From: Hydrogenophilales bacterium
GTDB lineage: Bacteria; Pseudomonadota; Gammaproteobacteria; Burkholderiales; Thiobacteraceae
NCBI GenBank assembly: GCA_016235775.1
Contig: JACRIU010000033.1
Location: forward strand, 1 to 64,000
DNA: 64,000 nt
Direction of reading: 5' to 3'
Part shown: positions 56,531-64,000 of the stretch, in pieces
Layout: every line of letters begins with the position of its first letter
Position numbering within the stretch: the stretch's first letter is position 1
The notes under the pieces: generated by a model
What the model was told of the DNA's origin: nothing
What the model saw: only the letters and a program-made list of their open reading frames with translations
The model's database searches: none
Made by a program: the position numbers and the translations under genes

Positions 56531-57196
56531 ATGAGCACCTTTCTCATCAAATTTTGGCGTGGCCAAATCCCCCTAGGCGCTACTTTCTGGTTTGGATGGG
56601 CAGTGCCATTGCTTGGGCTCTTTGTTGTTCTCGCCGTATTAGGTACATGGGTTGTTCAAAAAGTTGGAATTACCCCCATTTTTGTCCTAACCCTTCTCGC
56701 CGCAGCAATTGCAGTTATATCAACTGTGGCTGTATGGCGCAGCGCAACTCTCTATGCTGGCTCTGGGGTTCTCAAGCTTGGCGCTCGCATAACATCGCTG
56801 CTCGGTGCATCCTGGCATTTGTTCAATTTCGGTGTTCTTGTTTACGTTCTCATCATGTTGACGCAAGGTGCGCCTAGTTCACACGACGAGGACAGAATCG
56901 CTGAAAAAACCGCTATTCCATCAGCGTCTCACCCAATGGCCGGTTTCTGGAAAACCGAAAGCAATGACAACTTTGGTTTGGCCGTTTCGCCGGCTGGTAC
57001 TAATAAATATTCCGTTTCATTTTGTGGGCCGGGTGGATGTTTTAAACCCGGAACCTACCGGCCGGATACAACGTTGGCAGGTGATCGGGACTATCAAATT
57101 GTTGATCAAAATACCGTCCGCGTTCAGGGAAGGGATGGCTGGACTACATACCACCGTGCTCCATCAAGAGGCGAACAATGTGTAGAAAACAAATGA
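56531..57196 (+). CDS. Unassigned membrane protein with periplasmic C-terminal domain
   Basis: A 221-residue protein. Three to four hydrophobic segments occupy residues 15-112. The soluble C-terminal part (about 130-221) has HPMAGFWKTESNDNFGLAVS, FCGPGGCFKPGTYRPDT and a C-terminal cysteine; its strand pattern recalls small beta-barrel domains but I cannot name a family. It follows the small membrane protein after about 40 bases and may be coexpressed. The lower GC of both genes suggests acquisition. Confidence 0.6.
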   Translation: MSTFLIKFWRGQIPLGATFWFGWAVPLLGLFVVLAVLGTWVVQKVGITPIFVLTLLAAAIAVISTVAVWRSATLYAGSGVLKLGARITSLLGASWHLFNFGVLVYVLIMLTQGAPSSHDEDRIAEKTAIPSASHPMAGFWKTESNDNFGLAVSPAGTNKYSVSFCGPGGCFKPGTYRPDTTLAGDRDYQIVDQNTVRVQGRDGWTTYHRAPSRGEQCVENK

Positions 57197-57221
57197 TCAC
57201 TAATCAAACCAACCACTCCCC

Positions 57222-57508
57222 TTAATACACCCGATACCCCACATGACACGCCACACACTGCTGCGTGACTTGAGCTAGATTTTCCAGCGCCTTCTGTCCA
57301 TCGCCTTCGTGGCCGTGCGCGTGAAGCGGCTGGCGGCGTGGTGCATATCGGTGCCGATATCTTGCATGGCTTTGGGCATGTACTGCGCCATGTGCGCCGC
57401 ACCATGCGAGGCGAGCGAGGTCATGCCGAGGCGTGTCTCGGCGATATCCGCCGCCCGGTCGAGCTGCTTGGCCGCGAGTGCGGCCTGGATTTCGGACAGC
57501 GCTTGCAG
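57222..57508 (-). pseudogene. Broken copy of the cytochrome c'-like gene
   Basis: The minus strand encodes LQALSEIQAALAAKQLDRAA and onward to HHAASRF in one frame, then shifts to GDGQKALENLAQVTQQCVAC with CxxCH and the terminal GYRVY in another. The intact paralogue at 58987-59424 has the same residues continuously. The 5' end with signal peptide is missing. It is a duplicated and inactivated copy, 1.5 kb from the original with a Fic gene between. Confidence 0.88.
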
Positions 57509-57575
57509 GCTGGCCGATGTGGCTCATGATGTCATTTTCCTGCTCATGCGAGGCAAGCTTTCACTCATCCCACTG

Positions 57576-58799
57576 TCAGTTATCCGCTCTATTCAGTGTG
57601 GGCGGGATAAATCCTTCATTTGACAGTGCACGCACTACGCCTCGCATCAGATAGCTATTGCTGATGCCGATGGTGTATTGGCGCGCCCCTTCCTTGATGG
57701 GCTGCAACATTTTGCGCTCCACCAATTTTTTGATTTGATAGGTGCGCTGGGCCGGTGACAAACCGGGCATGGCAACTGTCAGATCAGCCGCCTTGGCTAT
57801 GCCGTTTTTGGCGCATAGGTGCAACAAATTCTCTTCCATCGCCGTGATGAGTTCTCTTTCCTTTGCATAAGAAAGCGCGGGCGCAAGAATCCGGTCGTTC
57901 AAATAGCCGTAGTCAGTAAGCCGATCCACCTTGCGCAATTCATCCAGAATGCCTTGCAATACATAGATGCACCATGCCTCCAGCCCCTCCGGGGCGCCGG
58001 TATCGGCGCGTGCCAACATGGCGTAATACCGGTCTCGGTCATTGCAGAATACCGCTGTTGGATTCAGGACTCTGCCACCGGTTTTTACATTGAAGCCGTA
58101 CTTGATCAGCAGGGCGTAGGTCAGCAGCCGCACCACGCGGCCATTGCCGTTGCCAAATGGGTGTACCCAGCCAAAACGATGGTGCGCCAACGCCACCTTG
58201 ATGAGGTCATATTTTGGCGGATGATTCTCGTTGATGAACGCCACCAGATCCTGCATGTAATGTGGCACCTGGATGAACTCCGGTGGCAAGTGTTCGGACT
58301 GTGCGATTTTTACCTGCTTCTTCCGGTAAGCCCCCGGTGTGGTGTCACCCTCTCGTTCCAGATTTTTTACCGTGAGGGCGTGCAGCTCGCGGATGAAGTG
58401 CTCTGACAGCCCATCGCCGGGCTGAATACTCTCCTCGATGTATGCCATGGCTGCTTCAATATTTTCCATTTCTCGAAGTTGGTCAGAGAGAGCCTGCGGG
58501 GTGCCTTCCAATTTGCTTTCCACATAGTCGGCTAACGTGGTGTGGTTACCCTCGATACGGGCTGAACCCAAACTTTCCAGCATGTGGAAGATGCGCTTGA
58601 GCTGAAAAAAAACCTGGGCCGGGGTCGTGCCCTGCAGTTGTAGCCGGCGCAGGTGTTCCAGCTCCGTCAAAACATCTACCAGCGGTGAGTCAAACGACGG
58701 GTTGAGCAGGGTTAAATTGTGGTGGCTAAATACAGGCATGGTGACATTTTTCTGTAATGGCGGCGTTAAGTATCTTGAATTAAGCCGTATCATAGCCAA
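57576..58799 (-). CDS. Second Fic-family protein
   Basis: A 407-residue Fic protein distinct from the one at 54760. It has the catalytic [12 protein letters not shown] (from H213), an N-terminal self-inhibitory SARIEG (79-84), and a C-terminal winged helix-like region ending in a basic tail. The N-terminal start is uncertain: ATG at 58799 or at 58739 ([10 protein letters not shown]); neither has a strong ribosome site. It lies between the broken and the intact cytochrome copies. Confidence 0.9.
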   Translation of the reverse strand: MAMIRLNSRYLTPPLQKNVTMPVFSHHNLTLLNPSFDSPLVDVLTELEHLRRLQLQGTTPAQVFFQLKRIFHMLESLGSARIEGNHTTLADYVESKLEGTPQALSDQLREMENIEAAMAYIEESIQPGDGLSEHFIRELHALTVKNLEREGDTTPGAYRKKQVKIAQSEHLPPEFIQVPHYMQDLVAFINENHPPKYDLIKVALAHHRFGWVHPFGNGNGRVVRLLTYALLIKYGFNVKTGGRVLNPTAVFCNDRDRYYAMLARADTGAPEGLEAWCIYVLQGILDELRKVDRLTDYGYLNDRILAPALSYAKERELITAMEENLLHLCAKNGIAKAADLTVAMPGLSPAQRTYQIKKLVERKMLQPIKEGARQYTIGISNSYLMRGVVRALSNEGFIPPTLNRADN

Positions 58800-58986
58800 T
58801 AAATCAAGATATTACCGCATCACGACATAATAAATATCTTTAAATCCGCCCAAAGGTATGTTGCCTGACCCTGTTTGGAAAAGTCGAGAATCGTTTTTCA
58901 TATCAGCCGAATCTGCCCGGTGAGCAGTTCCTGCATCAATGGCATTAACAACAGACCCAAGGTAACTTATTCGGAACTACTACACT

Positions 58987-59424
58987 TTAATACACCCGAT
59001 ACCCCGCATGGCAGGCTACACACTGCTGTGTCACTTGCACCAGATTTTCCAGCGCCTTTTGCCCATCACCCTCCTGTGCCATGAGCGCGAAGCGGCTGGC
59101 GGCGTGATGCATCTCGGTGCCGATGTCCTGCATGGCTTTTGGCATGTACTGCGCCATGTGCGCTGCGCCGTGCGTGCCGAGCGAGGTCATGCCGAGGCGG
59201 GTCTCGGCGATATCCGCCGCGCGGTCCAATTGCTTCGCCGCGAGTGCGGCTTGAATTTCAGACAGCGCTTGCAGGTGGTCGCGCATATTGCCGAGCATGT
59301 GGGCGCGCATTTGCGTTGGAAGTTTTACTCTTTGCCGCTCATCCTTTTCTGCTGCGCCTGTGCTACCAACCACTCCCAGCGTGATGCAAAATGCAATCGC
59401 TCTACTCCAATTGATTCGGTTCAT
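58987..59424 (-). CDS. Cytochrome c'-like monohaem protein, exported
   Basis: A 145-residue protein. A signal peptide (about 1-24, ending GSTGAA) is followed by a four-helix bundle-type helical region and a C-terminal haem site QQCVACHAGYRVY (CxxCH). Haem at the extreme C-terminus of a helical protein is the cytochrome c'/c556 arrangement. GGAAG precedes the ATG. It lies 17 bases after acr3 on the same strand, so it could be expressed with the ars operon; a role in arsenic metabolism is not established. Confidence 0.85.
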   Translation of the reverse strand: MNRINWSRAIAFCITLGVVGSTGAAEKDERQRVKLPTQMRAHMLGNMRDHLQALSEIQAALAAKQLDRAADIAETRLGMTSLGTHGAAHMAQYMPKAMQDIGTEMHHAASRFALMAQEGDGQKALENLVQVTQQCVACHAGYRVY

Positions 59425-59441
59425 TTGCTTCCTTTCCATTT

Positions 59442-60509
59442 TCACTTTGCCTCGTACCACCCCCGGCTTGCATTGACGATACGCACCACCGACAGCATCA
59501 CCGGCACCTCGATCAGCACGCCAACCACGGTCGCCAGCGCTGCGCCCGATTGGAAGCCGAATAGGCTGATGGCGGCGGCTACCGCCAGCTCGAAAAAATT
59601 GCTCGCGCCGATCAAGGCCGAAGGCCCGGCGATGCAATGCGCCACGCCGAGGCGGCGGTTGAGCCAATAGGCGAGCCCGGAATTGAAATACACCTGAATC
59701 AAGATCGGCGCCGCGAGCATGGCGATCACCAGCGGCTGTTCAAGTATCGCCTGGCCTTGAAACGCGAACAGCAACACAAGCGTCGCGAGCAATGCGGTGA
59801 GCGAAAATGGGTGCAGCCGATCGAGCGTCTGCTTGAGCACCGCCTCGCCGCGACGCAGCAAATAGCTCCGCCAACTTTGCGCCAGCATCACTGGAATCAG
59901 AATATACAGCGCCACCGAGATGAATAGCGTATCCCACGGCACGATGATGGCGGAGATCCCCAGCAGCAGGCCGACGAGGGGAGCGAAGGCGAAGATCATG
60001 ATGGCGTCGTTCAGGGCCACTTGGGTCAGGGTGAAGTGCGGCTCGCCGCGTGTGAGGCCGCTCCACACGAATACCATGGCGGTGCAGGGCGCGGCGGCAA
60101 GCAGAATCAGGCCGGCGATGTAGCTATCGATTTGCGCTGGCGGCAGATAGGGCGCAAACACGTGGCGGATGAAAATCCACCCGAGCAGCGCCATGGAGAA
60201 CGGCTTCACCGCCCAATTCACGAACAGCGTGACGCCGATGCCGCGCCAGTGTTGCTTGACTTCGTGCAGCGCGCCGAAATCGATCTTGAGCAGCATGGGA
60301 ATGATCATGATCCAGATCAGCAGGCCCACCGGAAGATTGACCTTGGCCACTTCCATCCGCCCCACCGCCTGAAACACGGCGGGAAATAGCTGGCCGAGCG
60401 CGATGCCGGCGGCGATCGACAAAAACACCCAAGCCGTGAGCCAGCGCTCGAAAAAGCCGAGTGTGGCGCCGGATGCGGCTTGGGCAGTGGCCTCGCATTG
60501 CGCGCTCAT
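59442..60509 (-). CDS. acr3: Arsenite efflux permease Acr3
   Basis: A 355-residue membrane protein with ten predicted helices. ACR3 markers are PVGLLIWIMIIPMLLKIDFG, LLAAAPCTAMVFVWSGLTRGEP (conserved cysteine) and NSGLAYWLNRRLGV. It extrudes arsenite. The ATG immediately follows the arsI stop. Operon order: arsR-arsC-arsI-acr3. Confidence 0.95.
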   Translation of the reverse strand: MSAQCEATAQAASGATLGFFERWLTAWVFLSIAAGIALGQLFPAVFQAVGRMEVAKVNLPVGLLIWIMIIPMLLKIDFGALHEVKQHWRGIGVTLFVNWAVKPFSMALLGWIFIRHVFAPYLPPAQIDSYIAGLILLAAAPCTAMVFVWSGLTRGEPHFTLTQVALNDAIMIFAFAPLVGLLLGISAIIVPWDTLFISVALYILIPVMLAQSWRSYLLRRGEAVLKQTLDRLHPFSLTALLATLVLLFAFQGQAILEQPLVIAMLAAPILIQVYFNSGLAYWLNRRLGVAHCIAGPSALIGASNFFELAVAAAISLFGFQSGAALATVVGVLIEVPVMLSVVRIVNASRGWYEAK

Positions 60510-60962
60510 TTAGCAGCAGCCGGCTTTTCCCAACACCGGGGCACAGCATGCGGCCTTGGCGAGCGTGTCGCCGGTCGCATGATCCACACCAAACACCGGC
60601 ACGCTGCCCAGCGTGTGGAAGGCTTCCCATGCGATGCCCGCCGGGTCTTGCACCCAGTATTTGTTCGATTGCGCATAGCAGCAGGCGGTCCCGGACTGGG
60701 CCTGCACGGCATCGCTGGCGCGATGCAGATCGGCTTCCACACCGCTGAGTTCTTCCGCGTTCTCCACTTGAATCCCCAAGTGGTCGACGCCGGTTTTGGC
60801 GCTGCGATTGGAAATGGCGAAGTTGACGCGCGGATCGTCCAGCATCCATTTGGCGTAATCGTCCTTCAGCAGCGCCGGCTGCTGGCCGAACATCGCGGAA
60901 TAAAAACGCACCACCTTTCGCAAATCCTTGACCGATACATGCACATGAAACCGTTTCATCAT
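60510..60962 (-). CDS. arsI: ArsI/CadI-family metalloenzyme, probable C-As lyase
   Basis: A 150-residue vicinal-oxygen-chelate protein. VHVSVKDLRKVVRFYSAMFG opens the fold; TGVDHLGIQ supplies a metal-ligand histidine and AWE a glutamate. The vicinal pair in TACCYAQSNK (C94, C95) is the arsenical-binding motif of ArsI, which splits methylarsenite to arsenite. The tail has more cysteines (CCAPVLGKAGCC). AAGGAG lies before two tandem ATGs. Confidence 0.88.
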   Translation of the reverse strand: MMKRFHVHVSVKDLRKVVRFYSAMFGQQPALLKDDYAKWMLDDPRVNFAISNRSAKTGVDHLGIQVENAEELSGVEADLHRASDAVQAQSGTACCYAQSNKYWVQDPAGIAWEAFHTLGSVPVFGVDHATGDTLAKAACCAPVLGKAGCC

Positions 60963-60987
60963 TTTCTCCTTTCGTGGTTTACAGGAC

Positions 60988-61392
60988 TTACGCTAAACGC
61001 TCGCGTATCTCGGGTAACAGCTTGGCGCGAATTTCATCGCGCACTTGGATAAAACTTTCCAAGGGCTCGCCGTGGGGGTCGTGGAACGGCATATGTAGCG
61101 CGGGTATCGGCCGGGGAAAGATCGGGCAGGTTTCCTTGGCGTTGTCGCATACCGTCACCACCAGATCGATCGGCTCGTGCAATACCGCATCGACATTTTT
61201 CGGAGACAGTCCAGCGGTCGGTATGCTGGCAAGGTGCAAGGCTTCGATGGCGCCTTGTGCCACCTTCGACCCCGGATGCGTGCCGGCGGAAATCGCGCGG
61301 ATGGCCGGACCGAGCTCATGGTTCACCAGCGCCTCGGCCATCTGGCTGCGGCAGGCGTTTCCGGTACACAAAATCAGCACGGTTTTAGTCAT
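60988..61392 (-). CDS. arsC: Arsenate reductase, thioredoxin-dependent
   Basis: A 134-residue low-molecular-weight phosphatase-fold protein. The catalytic P-loop is C9-TGNAC-R15-S, with resolving cysteines C82 and C89 in VVTVCDNAKETCP, as in the three-cysteine Trx-coupled class. It reduces arsenate to arsenite for Acr3. The start is the ATG at 61392, with no strong ribosome site; a longer frame to 61671 runs through arsR and is not meaningful. Confidence 0.95.
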   Translation of the reverse strand: MTKTVLILCTGNACRSQMAEALVNHELGPAIRAISAGTHPGSKVAQGAIEALHLASIPTAGLSPKNVDAVLHEPIDLVVTVCDNAKETCPIFPRPIPALHMPFHDPHGEPLESFIQVRDEIRAKLLPEIRERLA

Positions 61393-61409
61393 CAGTAAAA
61401 TCTTTATTA

Positions 61410-61425
61410 ATTCGGTTATGCGAAT
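61410..61425. promoter_or_regulatory. Second ArsR-type operator, in front of arsC
   Basis: ATTCG-N6-CGAAT, the same arrangement as the site upstream of arsR, located between the arsR stop and the arsC start. It suggests a second ArsR-controlled entry point inside the operon. Confidence 0.55.
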
Positions 61426-61442
61426 ATATCGAGGCAAAAAAA

Positions 61443-61763
61443 TTACCCGCAGCAAGCGGCCGTGCCAGCTTTCTCCGTTGCGAGGGTTTCGCCGCTGGCG
61501 TCGGCCATTAATTGGATGACCCGGCTCGCCCAGAGCGGCAACTGCGGATGCAAACGGTAATAGGCCCACGCCCCTTCCTTGCGCACCAATACCAGCTTCG
61601 CTTCGCGCAATATCGCCAAGTGGCGCGAGACGGTAGGCTGGGGTTGCTTCAGCGCTTGATACAGTTCGCACACGCAGCGCTCGTCCGCCCTCAGCAGCAA
61701 CAACAACATGCGGCGGCGCGTGGCGTCGGCTAGGGCGTCGAAAAAGGTTTGTTCAAAACTCAT
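61443..61763 (-). CDS. arsR: ArsR-family arsenic-responsive repressor
   Basis: A 106-residue winged-helix repressor. The metal site DERCVCELYQAL (C30-V-C32) matches the classical As(III) site. The recognition region is QPTVSRHLAILREAKLV. An extra C-terminal pair (C104, C105) may add a ligand. Arsenite binding releases DNA and derepresses the operon. It is the first gene of arsR-arsC-arsI-acr3. Confidence 0.94.
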   Translation of the reverse strand: MSFEQTFFDALADATRRRMLLLLLRADERCVCELYQALKQPQPTVSRHLAILREAKLVLVRKEGAWAYYRLHPQLPLWASRVIQLMADASGETLATEKAGTAACCG

Positions 61764-61774
61764 GCGCTCAGTAT

Positions 61775-61790
61775 ATTCGTTTGTCCGAAT
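61775..61790. promoter_or_regulatory. ArsR-type operator upstream of arsR
   Basis: ATTCG (61775-61779), six bases, CGAAT (61786-61790), twelve bases upstream of the arsR ATG. An identical half-site arrangement is found before arsC. Confidence 0.6.
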
Positions 61791-61804
61791 GTTTCAAGCC
61801 GGAA

Positions 61805-61830
61805 AAAAAGCCCGGCAAGCCGGGCTTTTT
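61805..61830. terminator. Terminator between csp and the ars operon
   Basis: AAAAAGCCCGG and CCGGGCTTTTT form an 11-bp stem with a 4-base loop. It has T-runs on both strands. It follows the csp stop on the minus strand and shields the ars promoter. Confidence 0.88.
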
Positions 61831-61849
61831 AAAATCTTGCTGAAAACGC

Positions 61850-62056
61850 TTATTCCGCTGGGCGGATATTCGACGCCTGCTTGCCTTTTGGGCCAGTCGT
61901 GATGTCGAAGGAAACCTTTTGGTTCTCTTTCAGCGTTTTGAAGCCGTTGCTTTGAATCGCGGAGAAGTGCGCGAACAGATCTTCGCCACCGCCGTCCGGG
62001 GTAATAAAGCCGAAGCCCTTAGCGTCGTTAAACCATTTAACAGTACCAGTTGCCAT
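61850..62056 (-). CDS. Cold-shock-domain protein
   Basis: A 68-residue single OB-fold protein with both nucleic-acid motifs: KGFGFITP (RNP1) and DLFAHFSAI (RNP2). It starts [11 protein letters not shown]. It binds single-stranded RNA or DNA, melting structure in mRNA. The region upstream to about 62220 holds no gene and could be the long leader typical of cold-shock mRNAs (inference). AGGA is 10 bases before the ATG. Confidence 0.95.
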   Translation of the reverse strand: MATGTVKWFNDAKGFGFITPDGGGEDLFAHFSAIQSNGFKTLKENQKVSFDITTGPKGKQASNIRPAE

Positions 62057-62298
62057 GTCTAAAATGTCCTATAAAGATGTTGAAAAAAACGGGCGGTAAG
62101 CCCAGGTGCACGACAATCAAGACAGAGGCTGGCGAGCTGAAGTACCGACTACTAGAGGTTACAGCGTTACGAGCAAAACACTACTTGAAAATCCTGCGGT
62201 TTGAAAAGTACAGGAGCCTGCCGGTTAATGCAAGCATTATTTTTCGCCTATTCCTCAAGGGGATGCGGCGATTTTGGCCCTGTTTTTGCTGGCTTGGC

Positions 62299-62607
62299 TC
62301 ACACGCCTTTGCGATGGGTGCGATTGATGGTTTCGAGCAGCGCGCGAAAGGGAATCGCACGGCCAAAACGCTGCACCAACACCATAAACGGCAGGTCGGT
62401 ATCGTGCTGAAATTCGTAACGGCCGGAAGTCATGTCATCAAATAATTGACGCAACTGCGCATCCAGCGGATCGATGAATTGGGCATAGATTTCCCCATCT
62501 TCCATATCCCAGGCATCATCGTCGGTGCAGGCTTTCAGTTCATCCACTTCGTAAACGGCTTGGTGCACCAGGTCCAGATACTCGTCCCAGGTTTTGGGGT
62601 CGTTCAT
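62299..62607 (-). CDS. Conserved acidic hypothetical protein
   Basis: A 102-residue protein opening MNDPKTWDEYLDLVHQAVYE. It is acidic in the first half (DDDAWDMEDGEIYAQFIDP) and ends with a basic RTHRKGV. The start is the ATG at 62607, behind GGAAAGGG; a frame extending to 62667 reads into a hairpin repeat. No domain is recognised, though the composition suggests a small cytosolic helical protein. Confidence 0.7.
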   Translation of the reverse strand: MNDPKTWDEYLDLVHQAVYEVDELKACTDDDAWDMEDGEIYAQFIDPLDAQLRQLFDDMTSGRYEFQHDTDLPFMVLVQRFGRAIPFRALLETINRTHRKGV

Positions 62608-62632
62608 TTGCATCCCTTTCCAATGACCAAAT

Positions 62633-62689
62633 GCGAAGGGGCGGTTCAACGAACCGCCCCTTCGCAATCGGGCGAGGCATGCCTCGCCC
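62633..62689. repeat. Perfect 15-bp hairpin plus third copy of the dispersed palindrome
   Basis: Positions 62633-62647 pair exactly with 62651-62665 around the loop AAC. The 20-bp palindrome with GAGGCATGCCTC core follows at 62670-62689. Together they fill the gap after hdrB and may end its transcript, although there is no T-run. Confidence 0.85.
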
Positions 62690-62700
62690 CTACGGATTAA

Positions 62701-63600
62701 TTATTTCTTTGCCGCGAAGGCTTCCAGCTTGGTGGCTTTAATCAACTGGCCATCGATACCCGCATCCTTGGCGGAGCCGCCATAAGCGAGGGTCATCAGT
62801 TGGCTGTAATACAGCACCGGAATATTGAACTTGGTGCCGTAGCGCTTGTTCACGTCGCCTTGATAAATCTCGACGTTGGCTTGGCACAGCGGGCAAGGGG
62901 TGACGATCATCTCGGCGCCGTGATCGTAGGCGGATTCGACGATGTCTTTGATCTGCTTCTGGCTCTTTTCCGGCTCGGAGAAGGCCAGCGCGCCGCCGCA
63001 GCAGGTAACTTTCTGATCGTATTTCACCGCTTCGCCGCCCATGAGCTCGATCAGCTTGTCGAGATACACCGGGTTCTCGAATGATTCGCCGTCGATACCG
63101 AAGGGACGATTGGTTTGGCAGCCGACGTATCCGGCGAATTTCAAGCCTTCCAACGGTTTCACCACGGGCTTTTTCAGCGCATCGTAACCGAAGTCCTCGA
63201 TCAGCACCTCGACCATGTGCACCACGTCGGATTTGCCTTGATACTCCAAGCCGGCTTCCTTGAGCGCTTCGTTGGTGTCCGAGCGCAGGGTGGAACTATG
63301 GTCCAGCCGCTCTTTGGTTTCGCGTGCGGAGAGCCAGCAAGCAGCGCAGGTCGCAACGACTTTCTGGCCGGGCAACTCGCGCTCGGCCATCGCCAAGTTA
63401 CGCGCGTTCATGGCGTGGCGCGGCAGCTCGCCGCCTTCGGCGTAACCGATGGAAGCGCCGCAGCAATTCCAGTCGGGGATTTCGGTCAGCTTGATATCCA
63501 GCGTCTTGCACATCGAATTGACCGATGTCAGATAGTTGGATGCCGATGCGCCGGGTTGCGAGGAGCAACCGGGATAAAATGCGTATTCTTTTGTCGCCAT
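62701..63600 (-). CDS. hdrB: Heterodisulfide reductase-like subunit B
   Basis: A 299-residue protein with two CCG-type cysteine-rich domains: YPGCSSQP with DWNCCGASIGY and TCAACW in the first, and GCQTNRP with VTCCGGALAF and TPCPLCQAN in the second. These coordinate the unusual [4Fe-4S] clusters of HdrB. In sulfur oxidisers HdrB/HdrC-like proteins act in the sHdr sulfur-oxidation complex or with QmoAB in sulfite oxidation; which applies is unknown because the neighbours lie beyond the window. It lies 10 bases after hdrC. Confidence 0.92.
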   Translation of the reverse strand: MATKEYAFYPGCSSQPGASASNYLTSVNSMCKTLDIKLTEIPDWNCCGASIGYAEGGELPRHAMNARNLAMAERELPGQKVVATCAACWLSARETKERLDHSSTLRSDTNEALKEAGLEYQGKSDVVHMVEVLIEDFGYDALKKPVVKPLEGLKFAGYVGCQTNRPFGIDGESFENPVYLDKLIELMGGEAVKYDQKVTCCGGALAFSEPEKSQKQIKDIVESAYDHGAEMIVTPCPLCQANVEIYQGDVNKRYGTKFNIPVLYYSQLMTLAYGGSAKDAGIDGQLIKATKLEAFAAKK

Positions 63601-63610
63601 TTGTGTCTCC

Positions 63611-64000
63611 TTAGGCGGCCGTCAGGCCTTTGCGGCGGTCTTCAATTTCGCGCGCCTTCTTGAGCATCGCGTGGATGCCTTTGGTGTCTTTGCAGCCATG
63701 CGCTTTTAACATCTCCATCGGGTTCAGGCGTTTTGCCTTGACCAAGCCCAAGCCCACCCCCGCCATCGCCATCCCGACTTTGATGCCGCTGACCAGGCCA
63801 TCCTTAAAGTACAAAGCGAGCGACAACTTCAATTCGTTGGCGCGGCCGGTCTTGGTGATGTTGTTCCAGAACAGCTTGGCGAAATGCCGCGTCGGCTGGT
63901 TTTTCGGCGCCAGCCCCAGGCGGTGCGCGTAGTTGGCCAGACCGTGCATGATGTGGGTGATCGGCAGCTTGCGCGGGCAGCGCACGATGCAGTTGTAGCA
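63611..64000 (-). CDS. hdrC: Heterodisulfide reductase-like subunit C, 5' end cut by the window
   Basis: The visible 129 codons begin at the window edge with CYNCIVRCPRKLP, the second [4Fe-4S] motif (CxxCxxxCP) of an HdrC ferredoxin domain, followed by the helical C-terminal region ending REIEDRRKGLTAA. It passes electrons to HdrB. The N-terminus and first cluster motif are outside. Cotranscribed with hdrB. Confidence 0.88.
   Translation of the reverse strand, partial: CYNCIVRCPRKLPITHIMHGLANYAHRLGLAPKNQPTRHFAKLFWNNITKTGRANELKLSLALYFKDGLVSGIKVGMAMAGVGLGLVKAKRLNPMEMLKAHGCKDTKGIHAMLKKAREIEDRRKGLTAA

Noticed and set aside
60988-61671. 227-codon version of arsC
   Set aside because: The extra 93 codons are arsR read in another frame; the arsC domain starts at 61392.

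Overview
The window looks like chromosome of a betaproteobacterium, most likely a Nitrosomonadales-type autotroph related to Gallionellaceae or Sulfuricellaceae. This is inferred from gene content and order: serC-serA-pheA-hisC-aroF-tyrA-aroA/cmk-rpsA-ihfB-lapA-lapB-pyrF-ugd-rfaE1-hldD, the mtaD-ubiG-gph set, a beta-type tmRNA with tag ANDDNYALAA, and HdrB/HdrC genes of the kind used by sulfur oxidisers. No 16S rRNA gene is present, so the assignment is tentative. Core genes are GC-rich; the 14.5-24 kb block reads as visibly lower in GC.

Layout. 0-4.1 kb: toxin-antitoxin genes and decayed toxin copies, a DUF302 protein, a DUF1223 protein divergent from a thioredoxin/CcdA-like pair, and a repeat-rich gene-poor stretch. 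4.1-12.4 kb: ettA, rlmJ, class I aldolase, several tiny proteins, a TauE exporter, selD and unassigned conserved genes. 12.4-14.4 kb and 24.0-41.0 kb: one long minus-strand housekeeping run covering gyrase, serine, phenylalanine, tyrosine and shikimate synthesis, ribosomal protein S1, IHF-beta, LPS regulation (lapAB), pyrF, ugd and ADP-heptose synthesis.

This run is interrupted at 14.5-24.0 kb, between ugd and rfaE1, by a compact five-gene defence cassette on the same strand. It encodes a PLD-nuclease/SF2-helicase, a type ISP-like adenine methyltransferase, a Septu-like ATPase plus HNH nuclease pair, and a DUF3800 protein. Four of the five genes are joined by short overlaps and the first starts 5 bases after the ugd stop codon. 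It is the main candidate for an undescribed composite system.

41-48 kb: ompA, mtaD-ubiG-gph, a peroxide-defence set (rubredoxin reductase, rubredoxin, rubrerythrin) divergent from oxyR, and ssrA. 48-54 kb: a FapA/DUF342 protein, a GGDEF-EAL protein and prfC. 54-59 kb: an accessory stretch with crcB, a Fic gene, a DUF190 gene, two unassigned membrane proteins, a broken cytochrome copy and a second Fic gene. 59-64 kb: intact cytochrome c'-like gene, an ars operon (arsR-arsC-arsI-acr3) with two matching operator-like palindromes, a cold-shock gene, and hdrB with the truncated hdrC at the window edge.

A recurring theme is short tandem repeats (periods 7, 9 and 10) arranged as inverted pairs between genes. 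Several touch stop codons, and the heptamer family also occurs in frame inside aroA and in the AroA-Cmk linker.
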